From assembly GCF_020037475.1 (NCBI RefSeq), contig NZ_JAIQDB010000003.1:170919-228764 (forward strand): a DNA stretch of 57,846 nucleotides. Direction: 5' to 3'. Below the pieces are notes generated by a model that was not told the origin of the DNA, made no database searches, and saw only the letters and a program-made list of their open reading frames with translations. The position numbers and the translations under genes were made by a program. Source of the DNA: Sutcliffiella deserti. Lineage in GTDB: Bacteria; Bacillota; Bacilli; Bacillales; Bacillaceae_I. This document shows, one piece after another, positions 1 to 7,786 of this stretch (positions are counted from its first letter, which is position 1; each line of letters begins with the position of its first letter).

Positions 1-275
1 GAGCGGCGTTTATCATAGCCTTAATTAACCCTTATATTGTTTTATACTTCTTAATCTAATCCGTTACATTTACAAGTTCATATTCCGCTACACTTCTTTA
101 CATAACTGCTCTTGATTGAATAACATCTTTATCTATATTTTAACATAAAATACCATTACTAGAGATATAAATACGAAGAAACAACATACTTAACCAGTTG
201 AGCCATCGGATAATATTGAAACCATTGCCCTTCTGACTCGTATAAACAAGTAGAGTGAAAAGGAGGGACAGCAAT

Positions 276-785
276 ATGAAAAAAACAGTCTTTTTCTCTG
301 ATAATTTCTTTTCTTCGGGGGAAACGGAAATTTTTAATGAGGATAAAAAAGTTATAGGAAAGTTAGATTTACGAAGTGCTTTCTCTGCTGCTGTTGATGT
401 TAAAACACCAGAAGGGGATATTATCGTAAGTGGGGGGTTTGGTTTTTTCTCAAACAAATGGTTTGTTAAAGACCATAAGGAAAATGAGCTAGGCGAGCTC
501 CGACAACGTTTTGCCTTCTTCAAGTCTATCTATGAATATAATGCTTTTGGTCGCGGTATCTATCGATTGGAAAGCCCCGCTTTTTCCAGGGAATACACTT
601 TGTATGATGAAAAAGATGAATTGGCAGCAGATTTCAAAAGAACGGACAGCTTCTTTGAGTCGGCAGCTTTCCAGCTGTCCGATTACACATCCGTCCTTGA
701 GACGGAGGAACTCGTGGCAGTAGTGATGGGAATGAATGCGATTGAGAAAAGAAGACGAGCACAAAACAATTCTGCCGCAACGTGA
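276..785 (+). CDS. Tubby C-terminal-like / LURP-one-related protein
   Basis: 169 aa, starting at the ATG 8 bases after an AAGGAGGG ribosome site; an upstream in-frame start at 255 lacks such a site. Repeated short beta-type stretches alternate with polar turns (IFNEDKKVIGKLDLRS, GIYRLESPAFSREYTLYDEK), and a hydrophobic helix near the C-terminus (residues about 145-158, ELVAVVMGMNAIEKRRR) would fill a barrel. That layout resembles the tubby-like/LURP-one beta-barrel family. Biochemical role unknown; no signal peptide. The fold assignment is inference from pattern only. It converges with rsgA, and an inverted REP pair lies between them. Confidence 0.6.
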   Translation: MKKTVFFSDNFFSSGETEIFNEDKKVIGKLDLRSAFSAAVDVKTPEGDIIVSGGFGFFSNKWFVKDHKENELGELRQRFAFFKSIYEYNAFGRGIYRLESPAFSREYTLYDEKDELAADFKRTDSFFESAAFQLSDYTSVLETEELVAVVMGMNAIEKRRRAQNNSAAT

Positions 786-790
786 TCCAT

Positions 791-858
791 GGAAGCAGGG
801 GGCGGTTCTGCCGCTTCCCTCGAACTTCGAAAGAAGCGGGATATCCGTCCCTGCGCTT
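791..858. repeat. Inverted pair of REP-like palindromes (copy 1)
   Basis: Two GC-rich imperfect hairpins point toward each other. The first runs 791-818 (GGAAGCAGGG ... CCGCTTCC). The second, on the opposite strand, runs 833-858 (AAGCGCAGGGACGGAT ... CGCTTC). The same arrangement, with the shared phrase TTCGAAAGAAGCG and CCGTCCCTGCGCTT, recurs at 3880-3947. This is REP/BIME-like organisation; no REP-associated transposase is in the window. It overlaps the last codon of rsgA and may serve as the transcript end of both flanking genes. Confidence 0.6.
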
Positions 859-1918
859 ATCTTTTCTTGCCCCCACGTACACCAGACGTGATTTTCTTCC
901 ATTTCTCTCTTTCTGCTAGCTGGGCACGTTTATCGTTTTTCCGTTCCAAAAACGCAAGCTCTCTTTGCAGTTTCACATAGCTCTGATATCGTGCCGCTTC
1001 CAACGTCCCCTCTTCAATTGCTTCACGCACCGCACATTTCGGTTCGTTGGCATGCTTGCAATCGCGGAAATAACACTGCTCAGCCAGTGCTTCAATATCC
1101 AGGAAGCTATGACTGATAGCACCATCCGCCTCCCATAACTGAAGCTCCCGCATTCCAGGTGTATCAAGGACAAGACCACCTGTAGGCAGTAAATACAATT
1201 CACGATAAGTGGTCGTATGCTTTCCTTTGTCATCATCACTTCGCACTTCTTGAATAAGCTGTTTTTCTTCCCCAAGCAAATAATTCGTTAATGTTGATTT
1301 ACCAGCTCCTGAAGAACCGAGCAACGCCACTGTTTTTCCCCTAGTAAAATATCTTCCAAGTTCTACAAGCCCTGTTTCATCTTTCACACTTACTGCATGA
1401 ATCGGTACTCCAAAAGCTACCCCTTCCACTTCCTCCGTTTTTCCTTGGACGTCTTGGCACAGGTCTGATTTGGTAAGCACAACCACAGGGTTGGCACCAC
1501 TCTCCCATGCCATTACCAGATACCTTTCAAGTCGTCTTGGATTAAAATCGTAATTCAACGACTGTACAAGAAAAATGGTATCAACGTTTGCAGCAACAAT
1601 CTGTTCTTCTGTCGTCAAGCCTGCTGCTTTCCTTGAAAACTTACTGAACCTTGGTAATAGTGCGTGGATAGTAGCTTTCCCTTCTGCCTGCCGCTCACTT
1701 AATACCACCCAGTCTCCAACAGCAGGATAGTCCTCGCGCGTCGCAGTTTCAAAACGGTATTTCCCAGAAACTTCTGCCAGACACTCACCATTGTCCGTTG
1801 CCACCCTGTACAACCTTTTATGTTCAAGCATCACTCTTCCTACTGTATATCCTTGCTGCTCATATTCTGTAAAAGAATTGTTTAAAAACTCATTCCAACC
1901 TAATTCATTTCTTCTCAA
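857..1918 (-). CDS. rsgA: Ribosome small-subunit-dependent GTPase A (RsgA/YjeQ family)
   Basis: 353 aa, starting at TTG with AGGAGG eight bases upstream. It is a circularly permuted GTPase that acts in late 30S maturation. Motifs appear in the permuted order: TKSD (G4), then the P-loop GSSGAGKST, then DTPGMREL (G3). A C-terminal zinc site follows (CYFRDCKHANEPKC). An OB-like N-terminal region precedes the GTPase. At 353 residues it is longer than the usual housekeeping enzyme of about 290-300, so it may be a second paralogue. The start lies 43 bases after an intrinsic terminator that follows a short leader ORF, so expression is probably controlled by attenuation. Confidence 0.93.
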   Translation of the reverse strand: MRRNELGWNEFLNNSFTEYEQQGYTVGRVMLEHKRLYRVATDNGECLAEVSGKYRFETATREDYPAVGDWVVLSERQAEGKATIHALLPRFSKFSRKAAGLTTEEQIVAANVDTIFLVQSLNYDFNPRRLERYLVMAWESGANPVVVLTKSDLCQDVQGKTEEVEGVAFGVPIHAVSVKDETGLVELGRYFTRGKTVALLGSSGAGKSTLTNYLLGEEKQLIQEVRSDDDKGKHTTTYRELYLLPTGGLVLDTPGMRELQLWEADGAISHSFLDIEALAEQCYFRDCKHANEPKCAVREAIEEGTLEAARYQSYVKLQRELAFLERKNDKRAQLAEREKWKKITSGVRGGKKR

Positions 1919-1960
1919 TGTAATTTCCTCCTAATAGATAGTAGATTTTTTTGGCATAAC

Positions 1961-1985
1961 AAAAAGACCGCTCACACGGTCTTCT
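1961..1985 (-). terminator. Intrinsic terminator (attenuator) upstream of rsgA
   Basis: On the minus strand AAGACCG-TGTGAG-CGGTCTT is followed by a T-run. It lies between the leader ORF and the rsgA ribosome site, with no full-length gene upstream that it could simply end. Confidence 0.8.
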
Positions 1986-2002
1986 GCATAACAATTTATA
2001 AA

Positions 2003-2093
2003 CCATGGGACGTTTGATCACAGCCCATGGAAATCTACACTCTCATCAGTAAAGGAACAGATTAGTTTAACGATTTCCGTGCAAGGGCTGTGA
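2003..2093 (-). promoter_or_regulatory. Mutually exclusive leader hairpins upstream of rsgA
   Basis: Stem 1 pairs TCACAGCCC (2085-2093) with GGGCTGTGA (2018-2026), then GGAAATC (2072-2078) with GATTTCC (2029-2035). Stem 2 pairs CCATGGG (2024-2030) with CCCATGG (2003-2009). The two stems share bases 2024-2030 and cannot form together. The 5' arm of stem 1 lies inside the last codons of the leader ORF, so a ribosome there would block stem 1. All pairings are visible in sequence; the regulatory logic is inferred. Confidence 0.65.
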
Positions 2094-2138
2094 TTCATTA
2101 TTAAATTGATTGGCATTTACTACAATTATTTTTTCCAT
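2067..2138 (-). CDS. 23-codon leader peptide ahead of rsgA
   Basis: The ATG follows a GAGGG ribosome site. The peptide begins MEKIIVVNANQFNNE and ends with QPLHGNR. It lies about 40 bases downstream of a sigma-A-like promoter, and its 3' half forms one arm of the leader stem. It resembles no known small protein family that I recognise. Its position, followed by alternative hairpins and a terminator, suggests a translated sensor rather than a functional product. Confidence 0.55.
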   Translation of the reverse strand: MEKIIVVNANQFNNESQPLHGNR

Positions 2139-2179
2139 AAAACATCCCTCGCTTCCGTTCGTTTTTTCTTACACTGCTT

Positions 2180-2208
2180 ATAATATGGTATTTTTATCTA
2201 AAAGTAAA
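2180..2208 (-). promoter_or_regulatory. Sigma-A-like promoter for the rsgA leader
   Basis: The -35 box is TTTACT (2203-2208) and the -10 box TATTAT (2180-2185), with a 17-base spacer. Transcription would begin about 35 bases before the leader ORF. Confidence 0.5.
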
Positions 2209-2236
2209 TAGGCTTTCTGAATTTTCTACAAAAGCA

Positions 2237-3433
2237 CTAATTTGATTCAATTTGCGCTAATCTCTTTCTTTGTTTTATCTGCCATGTGAAGGAAACGGAA
2301 ATTGTAACGCTAAGGACTACAAGCCCCAGTACAAATGGATAGATGATATTCACATCATATAAAAGCCCCGCAAGTGTCGGACCCAATACATTTCCGATAC
2401 TCATGTATGCGTTATTCATTCCCATTGCAAATCCCTGTTCATTACCCGCCAATTTTGAAATCAATGTATTGATTACAGGTCTCAAGATGGAAGTAGCCAA
2501 AAAGATGATCAAGGTAATCCCAAAGAAAACACCATAGCTTGACGCAAATAACGAAACCAAGAACCCGACTGCCGCGACACATAGAAAAATATTCAGCACA
2601 TTTCCTTCCCCGATGGCACGGACAATACGATCTACCACGAAAAGCTGTACAATTACACTGATTATCCCGGTAGACGTAATCATTACCGCAATCTCCTGAG
2701 GAGTTGCACCGAACTGGTTGTCAATAAATAATCCAAGTACAGACTCATAAGCCATCAAACCGAAACTCATCACAAGCGTGATAATAAGTGGAATGAAATA
2801 CGGTTTGTTAACCGATAAAGCCAATTTCTTGATCATCGGCTCCGGATTTTCCTCCTGCGCTAACATCGGTTCCTTCTCCCTGCTCTCTTTTAACACAAGG
2901 ATGGAAAAAACTGTTGCAACAAGAGAGATTAGCGCGGAAACCAACAGTGGAGTTTTCAATCCAAAGTCGGCCAAAAAACCACCTATTCCCGGTCCTATAA
3001 CAATACCTAAGGACATAGCAGCCGAAATGTAACTGTTCCCTTTCGCCCTCTGATCCATTGTGGTTATATCTGCAACATAAGCAAAAAGTGCCGGAATGAG
3101 GAGTGCTGCACCAATTCCCCCGATAACACGTGATACATAAAGCATCCAAATGGAGTCAAATCCATAAAATACAAACATGGACAAGGTCAATCCAGCTAAC
3201 CCGAGGATTATCATTATTCTGCGCCCGTATTGATCGGCCCATTTGCCTGCAAGTGGCGACATAAGAAACTGCGCTCCAGCGAATATGGCAATCATCAATC
3301 CTGCAGCCATTCCCCCCTCACCGATGGAGTCGAGGTATGCCGGCAATATAGGGATGATGATCCCGAAACTTCCCACTGCAATAAACATATTTATCATTAA
3401 AATTATCATTTTCTTACGTTGTTCAGGTGCCAT
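2237..3433 (-). CDS. MFS multidrug efflux transporter (Bmr/NorA/Blt type)
   Basis: 398 aa, taken from the ATG (MAPEQRKK...) eighteen bases inside a possible GTG start, because GAAGTG sits just ahead of it. About 12 membrane segments. Signatures of proton-coupled drug pumps are present: the loop 2-3 motif AGKWADQYGRR, the TM5 motif with GPGIGGFLADFG, and a Bmr-like second half (SKLAGNEQGFAMGMNNAYMS, 20 residues). It would export hydrophobic cations or other drugs across the cytoplasmic membrane. A decayed gene lies just upstream; no regulator is adjacent. The substrate cannot be read from sequence. Confidence 0.88.
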   Translation of the reverse strand: MAPEQRKKMIILMINMFIAVGSFGIIIPILPAYLDSIGEGGMAAGLMIAIFAGAQFLMSPLAGKWADQYGRRIMIILGLAGLTLSMFVFYGFDSIWMLYVSRVIGGIGAALLIPALFAYVADITTMDQRAKGNSYISAAMSLGIVIGPGIGGFLADFGLKTPLLVSALISLVATVFSILVLKESREKEPMLAQEENPEPMIKKLALSVNKPYFIPLIITLVMSFGLMAYESVLGLFIDNQFGATPQEIAVMITSTGIISVIVQLFVVDRIVRAIGEGNVLNIFLCVAAVGFLVSLFASSYGVFFGITLIIFLATSILRPVINTLISKLAGNEQGFAMGMNNAYMSIGNVLGPTLAGLLYDVNIIYPFVLGLVVLSVTISVSFTWQIKQRKRLAQIESN

Positions 3434-3540
3434 TATGTCACTTCTTTCCACTATTTATTTCGTGCCTCTTAATAAATCAACTTATGTATTTTATGACTTT
3501 TGGAGGCCGGTGTCAATGGAAGAAGCTTTGTTCTGGTCTG

Positions 3541-3838
3541 TCAGTAACTTTCAGGGCAATAGGACTGGCTCATTTCTATCACCTTACCAGTTCGTGGATT
3601 CATCAAAAAGTATCGGTGCTCGTTTGTTTCGGTCATACCTTTAAAGTGATAGGCTCAATAGCGATTGAAAATCCGGTGGTCCTCAGTATGAATAGGTACA
3701 AGATCTCTGAATTTCTCTCCATTGATGTCATTCCCGTATTCTTCGAGAATCAATTATTCCGCTTCCTTGTAGGTATAGGTTGGTTTACCGACTATAAATA
3801 TGAGGATGGAAAAGAATACCCATCGCTTAGGCCGTTTT
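3541..3838 (-). pseudogene. Decayed gene for a small membrane-anchored protein
   Basis: One minus-strand frame reads as protein interrupted by stops. It has a hydrophobic N-terminal helix (VFFSILIFIVGKPTYTYKEAE), a stop, then LILEEYGNDINGEKFRDLV, HTEDHRIFNRY, a second stop, and AYHFKGMTETNEHRYF followed by MNPRTGKVIEM. The residue mix and an N-terminal anchor followed by a soluble domain look like a real secreted or anchored protein. Family not recognised. It is preceded by the REP pair at 3880-3947. Confidence 0.55.
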
Positions 3839-3879
3839 AGTCCTCAACCTCTCTCTCGAAAAATTGCAAATAACATGAA

Positions 3880-3947
3880 AAGCAGCTGGACGGACTTCAT
3901 GCTTCCTTCATAATTCGAAAGAAGCGTAAGATCCGTCCCTGCGCTTC
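3880..3947. repeat. Inverted pair of REP-like palindromes (copy 2)
   Basis: Plus-strand AAGCAGCTGGACGGAC ... GCTTCC (3880-3906) faces the opposite-strand AAGCGCAGGGACGGATC ... CGCTTC (3921-3947). Spacing, orientation and linker match the copy at 791-858. It lies just past the stop of the ABC-F gene and may help end its transcript. Confidence 0.6.
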
Positions 3948-3971
3948 TACGAGACAGCCTCTTCTTTTGCT

Positions 3972-5696
3972 TTACGCCAATTCCCTTTTTAATTGCATCA
4001 ACTTAAACAACTCTTCATCCATAGCGGAGTATTCCTCACTATCCTTACTCACCATACTGATTTTTCCCAACAATTCCGTAATCCTGGCCTCCAATACCAC
4101 CCTCTGCTCCCTTGTTTCTTTTACAGAAGAAGACACCTGTTTCATTTTCTTCTCTTCATACTCCTTTAACCCGGTTTCCACCCTCTTGATTTTTTTATCT
4201 TCAATTACAAGCAACTTGCCACACAGCTTTTCAATGAAATACCGGTCATGGGAGATGACAATCAGCGTGCCATTGAACGTAGATAATGTTTCCTCCATCT
4301 GTTCTCTGCTTGGCAGATCGAGGTGATTCGTCGGTTCATCCAGGATCAATACATCATATTCCTGCATAATCATATGCACTAGCTTGACTCTTGTCTTCTC
4401 ACCAAGGCTCAACGTACTCAATGGTTTGGTGAGCTTTTCCTCTTTCATTCCCATATTTGCAAAAATCGTGCGCGCCTTGGAAACACGTTCCCACCCAATG
4501 AGGTCCAAATACTCCATTGTGGTTTTACCCATCGGCAAATCATTAACATCCTGGCTCAAATACGCCACTTTCAGAGAACCACTTTTCCATAGTGAGCCTT
4601 TTGTAATGGTTTCCTGGTCCAATAGCATTTTTACAAACGTCGTTTTCCCTGCTCCATTTTCCCCAATCAGTCCTATTCTTTCGGCATGCTTCACATAAAA
4701 GTGGCTTTTTCCAAAAACAACCCGCTCACCGTATTGTTTGGTTAAACCTTTCGCCTCAAGGATCCTTTTTCCGCGTTTTCCCTCAGCTTCAAATTCAAAT
4801 TTTATCTGGACTTCTTCCTTCGGTTTTTCCACTTTATGTTTGGACAGTTCAAGCTCAAGTCTTTTTGTTTTTGATTTAATCTGGTTATCCTTTTTCTTCG
4901 CTTTAACCCGTTCGAACTCTTTTAACCCCATCTGTTTTTGTTCACTAGGGTTATCCCTTTTTCCAGCTTCTCGATGTGCTTTCTCTGACCACTGTTTCAG
5001 ATTAGCAACTTGATCTTCAATTCTTTTTATTTTTCTCTGCTGTTTTCCATAATCACGCTCCTGCTGATCTAGACGACGCTGCTTCTCTTGGCGATATGCT
5101 GTGTAATTGCCTTCATACTCTACAAGCATACTGTCTTCAATTTCATAAATTTTAGACACCGTTTTATCCAAAAAGAACCTGTCATGAGAAATGATGATAG
5201 CAGCACCGTTAAACTTCTCTAATTCTGAAATCAGCCAGTTTACTCCCTTCATATCCATATGATTTGTCGGCTCATCCAGACAGAGGAACTGTGGAGACTG
5301 CGCCCAGATTTTCGCCAATGCCAACTTAAGTCTTTCTCCTCCACTCAAAGTCTCATAAGATGACCCTTCACTAGAGATTGATTTATCCAACCCAAGTTCG
5401 CTGGTCATACGGAGAATACTGTTTCCTTCCTCGCTCATTTCTTCATCCATCTTGATTGTGTAATCTGTGCTCTGCGGGAGGTAACCGATTTTTAATGAAC
5501 CTGGAAACTTTGTGATACTCCCTGAATCGGGCTGAATCGAGCCCATCAACAGTTTCATCAATGTTGTTTTCCCTGCCCCATTCCAGCCGACCAACCCTAT
5601 TTTTTCACCATTTCGTATATCAAAAGTAATCTCCTTTAAAATATCTCTTTCTCCAAAACTTTTACTTACTTGTTTTACTTGTAGAATCATTGTCAT
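3972..5696 (-). CDS. ABC-F ATPase, probable antibiotic-resistance ribosome protection protein
   Basis: 574 aa with two nucleotide-binding domains and no membrane segments. Walker A motifs are GWNGAGKTT and GENGAGKTT; signatures are LSGGE and LSLGE; Walker B motifs are LCLDEPTNHMD and LILDEPTNHLD. A long charged interdomain linker (about residues 200-310) and a coiled C-terminal tail (about 500-574) are present. The start is the ATG seven bases after GAGGTG, five codons inside the longest reading frame. ABC-F proteins of the Vml/Vga/Lsa kind bind the ribosomal E site and dislodge lincosamide, streptogramin or pleuromutilin drugs. The leader peptide and terminator upstream are typical of drug-inducible members, which favours resistance over a housekeeping role. 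Exact subfamily unsure. Confidence 0.85.
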   Translation of the reverse strand: MTMILQVKQVSKSFGERDILKEITFDIRNGEKIGLVGWNGAGKTTLMKLLMGSIQPDSGSITKFPGSLKIGYLPQSTDYTIKMDEEMSEEGNSILRMTSELGLDKSISSEGSSYETLSGGERLKLALAKIWAQSPQFLCLDEPTNHMDMKGVNWLISELEKFNGAAIIISHDRFFLDKTVSKIYEIEDSMLVEYEGNYTAYRQEKQRRLDQQERDYGKQQRKIKRIEDQVANLKQWSEKAHREAGKRDNPSEQKQMGLKEFERVKAKKKDNQIKSKTKRLELELSKHKVEKPKEEVQIKFEFEAEGKRGKRILEAKGLTKQYGERVVFGKSHFYVKHAERIGLIGENGAGKTTFVKMLLDQETITKGSLWKSGSLKVAYLSQDVNDLPMGKTTMEYLDLIGWERVSKARTIFANMGMKEEKLTKPLSTLSLGEKTRVKLVHMIMQEYDVLILDEPTNHLDLPSREQMEETLSTFNGTLIVISHDRYFIEKLCGKLLVIEDKKIKRVETGLKEYEEKKMKQVSSSVKETREQRVVLEARITELLGKISMVSKDSEEYSAMDEELFKLMQLKRELA

Positions 5697-5760
5697 TCCA
5701 TAGCACCTCATTATGAATTTTTTTTAGTTATAAATGAGCAGCCATATTATCAATCATCAC

Positions 5761-5793
5761 AAAAAACCTCCCCGGGAATCCTGGAGAGGTTTT
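5761..5793 (-). terminator. Attenuator terminator in the ABC-F leader
   Basis: Minus strand AAAACCTCTCC-loop-GGGGAGGTTTT followed by Ts, ending 65 bases before the ABC-F start. Its 5' arm contains TCTCCAGG, an exact complement of CCTGGAGA in the leader peptide, giving an antiterminator pairing. Confidence 0.8.
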
Positions 5794-5857
5794 AAAGACA
5801 AGTCGAATGCATATGCAAACAACGCCTATTCTACATGTAAGTATCACAAAAATAACA

Positions 5858-5959
5858 CTAATCCATAACGGATAGTGAGGCATCTATACTCTGATACTTG
5901 TGGCAGGTAAAAATGGGCAGACTAATCCAATTCTCCAGGTTCCTCATTTTATAAGTCAT
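5858..5959 (-). CDS. 33-codon leader peptide of the ABC-F gene
   Basis: The ATG follows TTAGGAGTG by about six bases. The peptide starts MTYKMRNLENWISLP and ends with SLSVMD. Codons 7-10 carry CCTGGAGA, able to pair with the terminator's 5' arm. Further alternative stems are visible: AAGTATCA in the ORF with TGATACTT downstream, and CACTA-TCC with GGA-TTAGTG at its 3' end. This is the usual layout for ribosome-mediated attenuation, where a drug-stalled ribosome frees the antiterminator. Confidence 0.7.
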   Translation of the reverse strand: MTYKMRNLENWISLPIFTCHKYQSIDASLSVMD

Positions 5960-6038
5960 ATGAGTTCACTCCTAAGAAAAAAGATTAATTCCACATCGCA
6001 CCTTGTACCTTCCTTTTCTCGTATTGTCATGCAATATT

Positions 6039-6067
6039 AGTATATTTTTCCTTATGGAAATTGTCAA
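6039..6067 (-). promoter_or_regulatory. Sigma-A promoter of the ABC-F leader
   Basis: TTGACA (6062-6067), a 17-base spacer and TATACT (6039-6044): a near-consensus, presumably constitutive promoter, fitting control by attenuation rather than initiation. Confidence 0.75.
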
Positions 6068-6139
6068 CGGTATTTGGAATTGTGTTTCATGAGGTTTGCA
6101 TGTGTCGATTTGTGTCGAATGGCCTTTATATTGCTCCAA

Positions 6140-6226
6140 TTGGACGATATAATGAAAAAGTGGACGATAAAATAAAAAGTTGGACAATATATTAAAAAAG
6201 TGGACAATAAAATAATATGTTGGCTG
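6140..6226 (+). repeat. Short tandem repeat, 20-21 bp unit
   Basis: Four imperfect units of the type TGGACGATAAAATAAAAAGT, then a broken fifth. The core TGGAC(G/A)ATA recurs every 20-21 bases. Non-coding; it sits upstream of the ABC-F promoter. About 250 bases between it and the next gene show no gene. The unit resembles the opposite strand of the 21-bp field at 50291-50556. Confidence 0.7.
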
Positions 6227-6423
6227 AAATTAACTCTTAAGTGCTAGATAAATAGACCAAATTAAGGCCTCACCCCCGAACTCATCGAGCCTTTTACCTC
6301 CGTATTAGCCGAATCAACCTCAAATAACCTGGAAAACTTGGAGAGTCACCGACTATTCACCATAATCATGTTTATCCATAACAAATCGCAGACTCATATT
6401 AAGCTATTTTGATAATTTTACAC

Positions 6424-6453
6424 AAAAAAAGCCTACCTTTTTCGAGATAAGCT
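6424..6453 (-). terminator. Terminator of the 6486-6902 gene
   Basis: Minus strand AGCTTATCT pairs with GGTAGGCT (with G-T pairs), followed by seven Ts. Confidence 0.65.
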
Positions 6454-6485
6454 CCCATTTATTGAATGAGTGAATGACAGCTTTA

Positions 6486-6902
6486 TTAGCTGCTCACGAA
6501 TGTTGAATTTTTCTCATAGACAGATCTAATAATGCGATATAACCCTGTAATCATAAGAGCTTTAACAATGGGGTAACCAACATAAACTATTAGATTCGCG
6601 TGTTCAATTAAACTAAACTCCCCCCATTCAAGCCAGAGACGCCAACCCATTCCTAGACTACTCAAACATAAGCAAATTACAAAAACTAACCCTACACTGT
6701 CTTTAAAAAGACCTACAAATATGTTCGCTGCCATAAAGTACATCAAAAGCGTTATAAACGTAAAAAACAGGTCAAACCCCTTCAATCCAGGAATCACGAA
6801 CGTAAATGAGATTCCTGAAAAAAGTAGGATAATGATAATACTGATTGATAAAAACACCTTAGTTGATTTCTCTACATGACTATAAAACTGTTTTTCAAAC
6901 AT
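6486..6902 (-). CDS. Hypothetical four-helix membrane protein
   Basis: 138 aa; a ribosome site (GGAGGTGAATTTCC) precedes the ATG. About four hydrophobic segments (residues roughly 18-38, 44-63, 68-85 and 103-122) with short loops, and a basic/polar C-terminus (YRIIRSVYEKNS). No motif recognised. It has its own terminator and is followed upstream on the same strand by other small membrane genes of similar size, each apparently transcribed alone. Function unknown. Confidence 0.7.
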   Translation of the reverse strand: MFEKQFYSHVEKSTKVFLSISIIIILLFSGISFTFVIPGLKGFDLFFTFITLLMYFMAANIFVGLFKDSVGLVFVICLCLSSLGMGWRLWLEWGEFSLIEHANLIVYVGYPIVKALMITGLYRIIRSVYEKNSTFVSS

Positions 6903-7010
6903 GGAAATTCACCTCCAATTTCAATATGTAAGGGATTACTTATTGGTCTTTCTTTCTAAATCGTCTACACGTTTTTTAGTTCCTCTATTTCCTTAACTAC
7001 CCTCATTATT

Positions 7011-7037
7011 AAAAAAAGACTGCTTTCTTAAGCAGCA
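7011..7037 (-). terminator. Terminator of the 41-codon gene
   Basis: CTGCTT-AAGA-AAGCAG on the minus strand followed by a run of seven Ts, 40 bases after the small ORF. Confidence 0.6.
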
Positions 7038-7077
7038 ATCGCATCCTTTACTTTATATACAATTGTTCACATTTATT

Positions 7078-7203
7078 TTACAGTTTATTATCCTCTAGTT
7101 CTTTAATTCTTTTTTCCAATTCTCCTATTTTTGAAAATGCAAAAAGCGCTATACTTAAAGCACCTGCGGCAACACAAAATGCTACAATTACCATAGTTTC
7201 CAT
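7078..7203 (-). CDS. Small single-helix membrane protein with coiled-coil tail
   Basis: 41 aa. GAGGTG lies 8 bases before the ATG. One membrane helix (residues 3-23, VIVAFCVAAGALSIALFAF) is followed by a heptad-like polar tail (KIGELEKRIKELE). A terminator follows. The clean ribosome site, the helix-plus-coil layout and a dedicated terminator support a real micro-protein. Family not recognised. Confidence 0.6.
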   Translation of the reverse strand: METMVIVAFCVAAGALSIALFAFSKIGELEKRIKELEDNKL

Positions 7204-7296
7204 CCCCATTTCACCTCATATTAATCTTAACCTACGACTTATTCCAAGATCGCACCAATTTTGTTAAAAAAGGTCCTACTTATTTTTCGGTTACCA

Positions 7297-7752
7297 TTAC
7301 AATTTGTTCATTCTAATAATTTCTCCTAAGTTTAAGCCAACCCAAGCACCGATAAATGGGAAAGCACTGATAGGAAAGTCCAAAGTTAAATTGTCAAAAT
7401 CCACTACAATAATTAAAACTGTAAAAAGAACACTATTTATAACACTGATGACGACAATTTCAGTTATTTTTTTTCGCTTCCAACGTTTCTCACCCATTCG
7501 ATTTTTATCAAATTCCTGTACCCTTCTATTTGTCTTTGTACCGATAGGTTTTCCTGTCTTTAGTGTGTACAAAGTGATAGCAACTATTATCCATAGAAGT
7601 ACAAAATGCACTCCGAAGAAGAGGAATAGGTTTCCGTTTTCAGCAAAATAAGCGAATAGCACGAATAACAACAGCATTAATAGATTGGATTGGATTAATT
7701 GCTTCTTTTTTAAATGCTTAACTTCATCTATATCCCAGTGTGTTTCAACCAT
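7297..7752 (-). CDS. Hypothetical membrane protein
   Basis: 151 aa from the ATG after GGAGGAAAAA; a longer in-frame start at 7809 would run into the upstream gene and lacks a ribosome site. Two closely spaced hydrophobic segments near residues 23-62, a basic loop (KNRMGEKRWKRKK), then two more segments near 90-145. The N-terminus is acidic and cytoplasmic-like. No family recognised. Probably cotranscribed with 7787-8287, which ends 34 bases upstream. Confidence 0.7.
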   Translation of the reverse strand: MVETHWDIDEVKHLKKKQLIQSNLLMLLLFVLFAYFAENGNLFLFFGVHFVLLWIIVAITLYTLKTGKPIGTKTNRRVQEFDKNRMGEKRWKRKKITEIVVISVINSVLFTVLIIVVDFDNLTLDFPISAFPFIGAWVGLNLGEIIRMNKL

Positions 7753-7786
7753 TTTTTCCTCCCTTTCAACTTGACACTTTTTTAAC

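Noticed and set aside
489..902. Minus-strand frames opposite the tubby-like gene and the rsgA end
   Set aside because: Shadow frames; the opposite strand has a better start, ribosome site and protein-like sequence.
3427..3840. Plus-strand 137-codon frame upstream of the MFS gene
   Set aside because: The protein-like reading is on the minus strand (decayed gene); the plus-strand frame has no ribosome site and crosses the MFS start.
5972..6187. Minus-strand 71-codon frame upstream of the ABC-F leader
   Set aside because: It spans the promoter, leader upstream region and part of the 20-bp repeat, has no ribosome site, and reads as low-complexity sequence.
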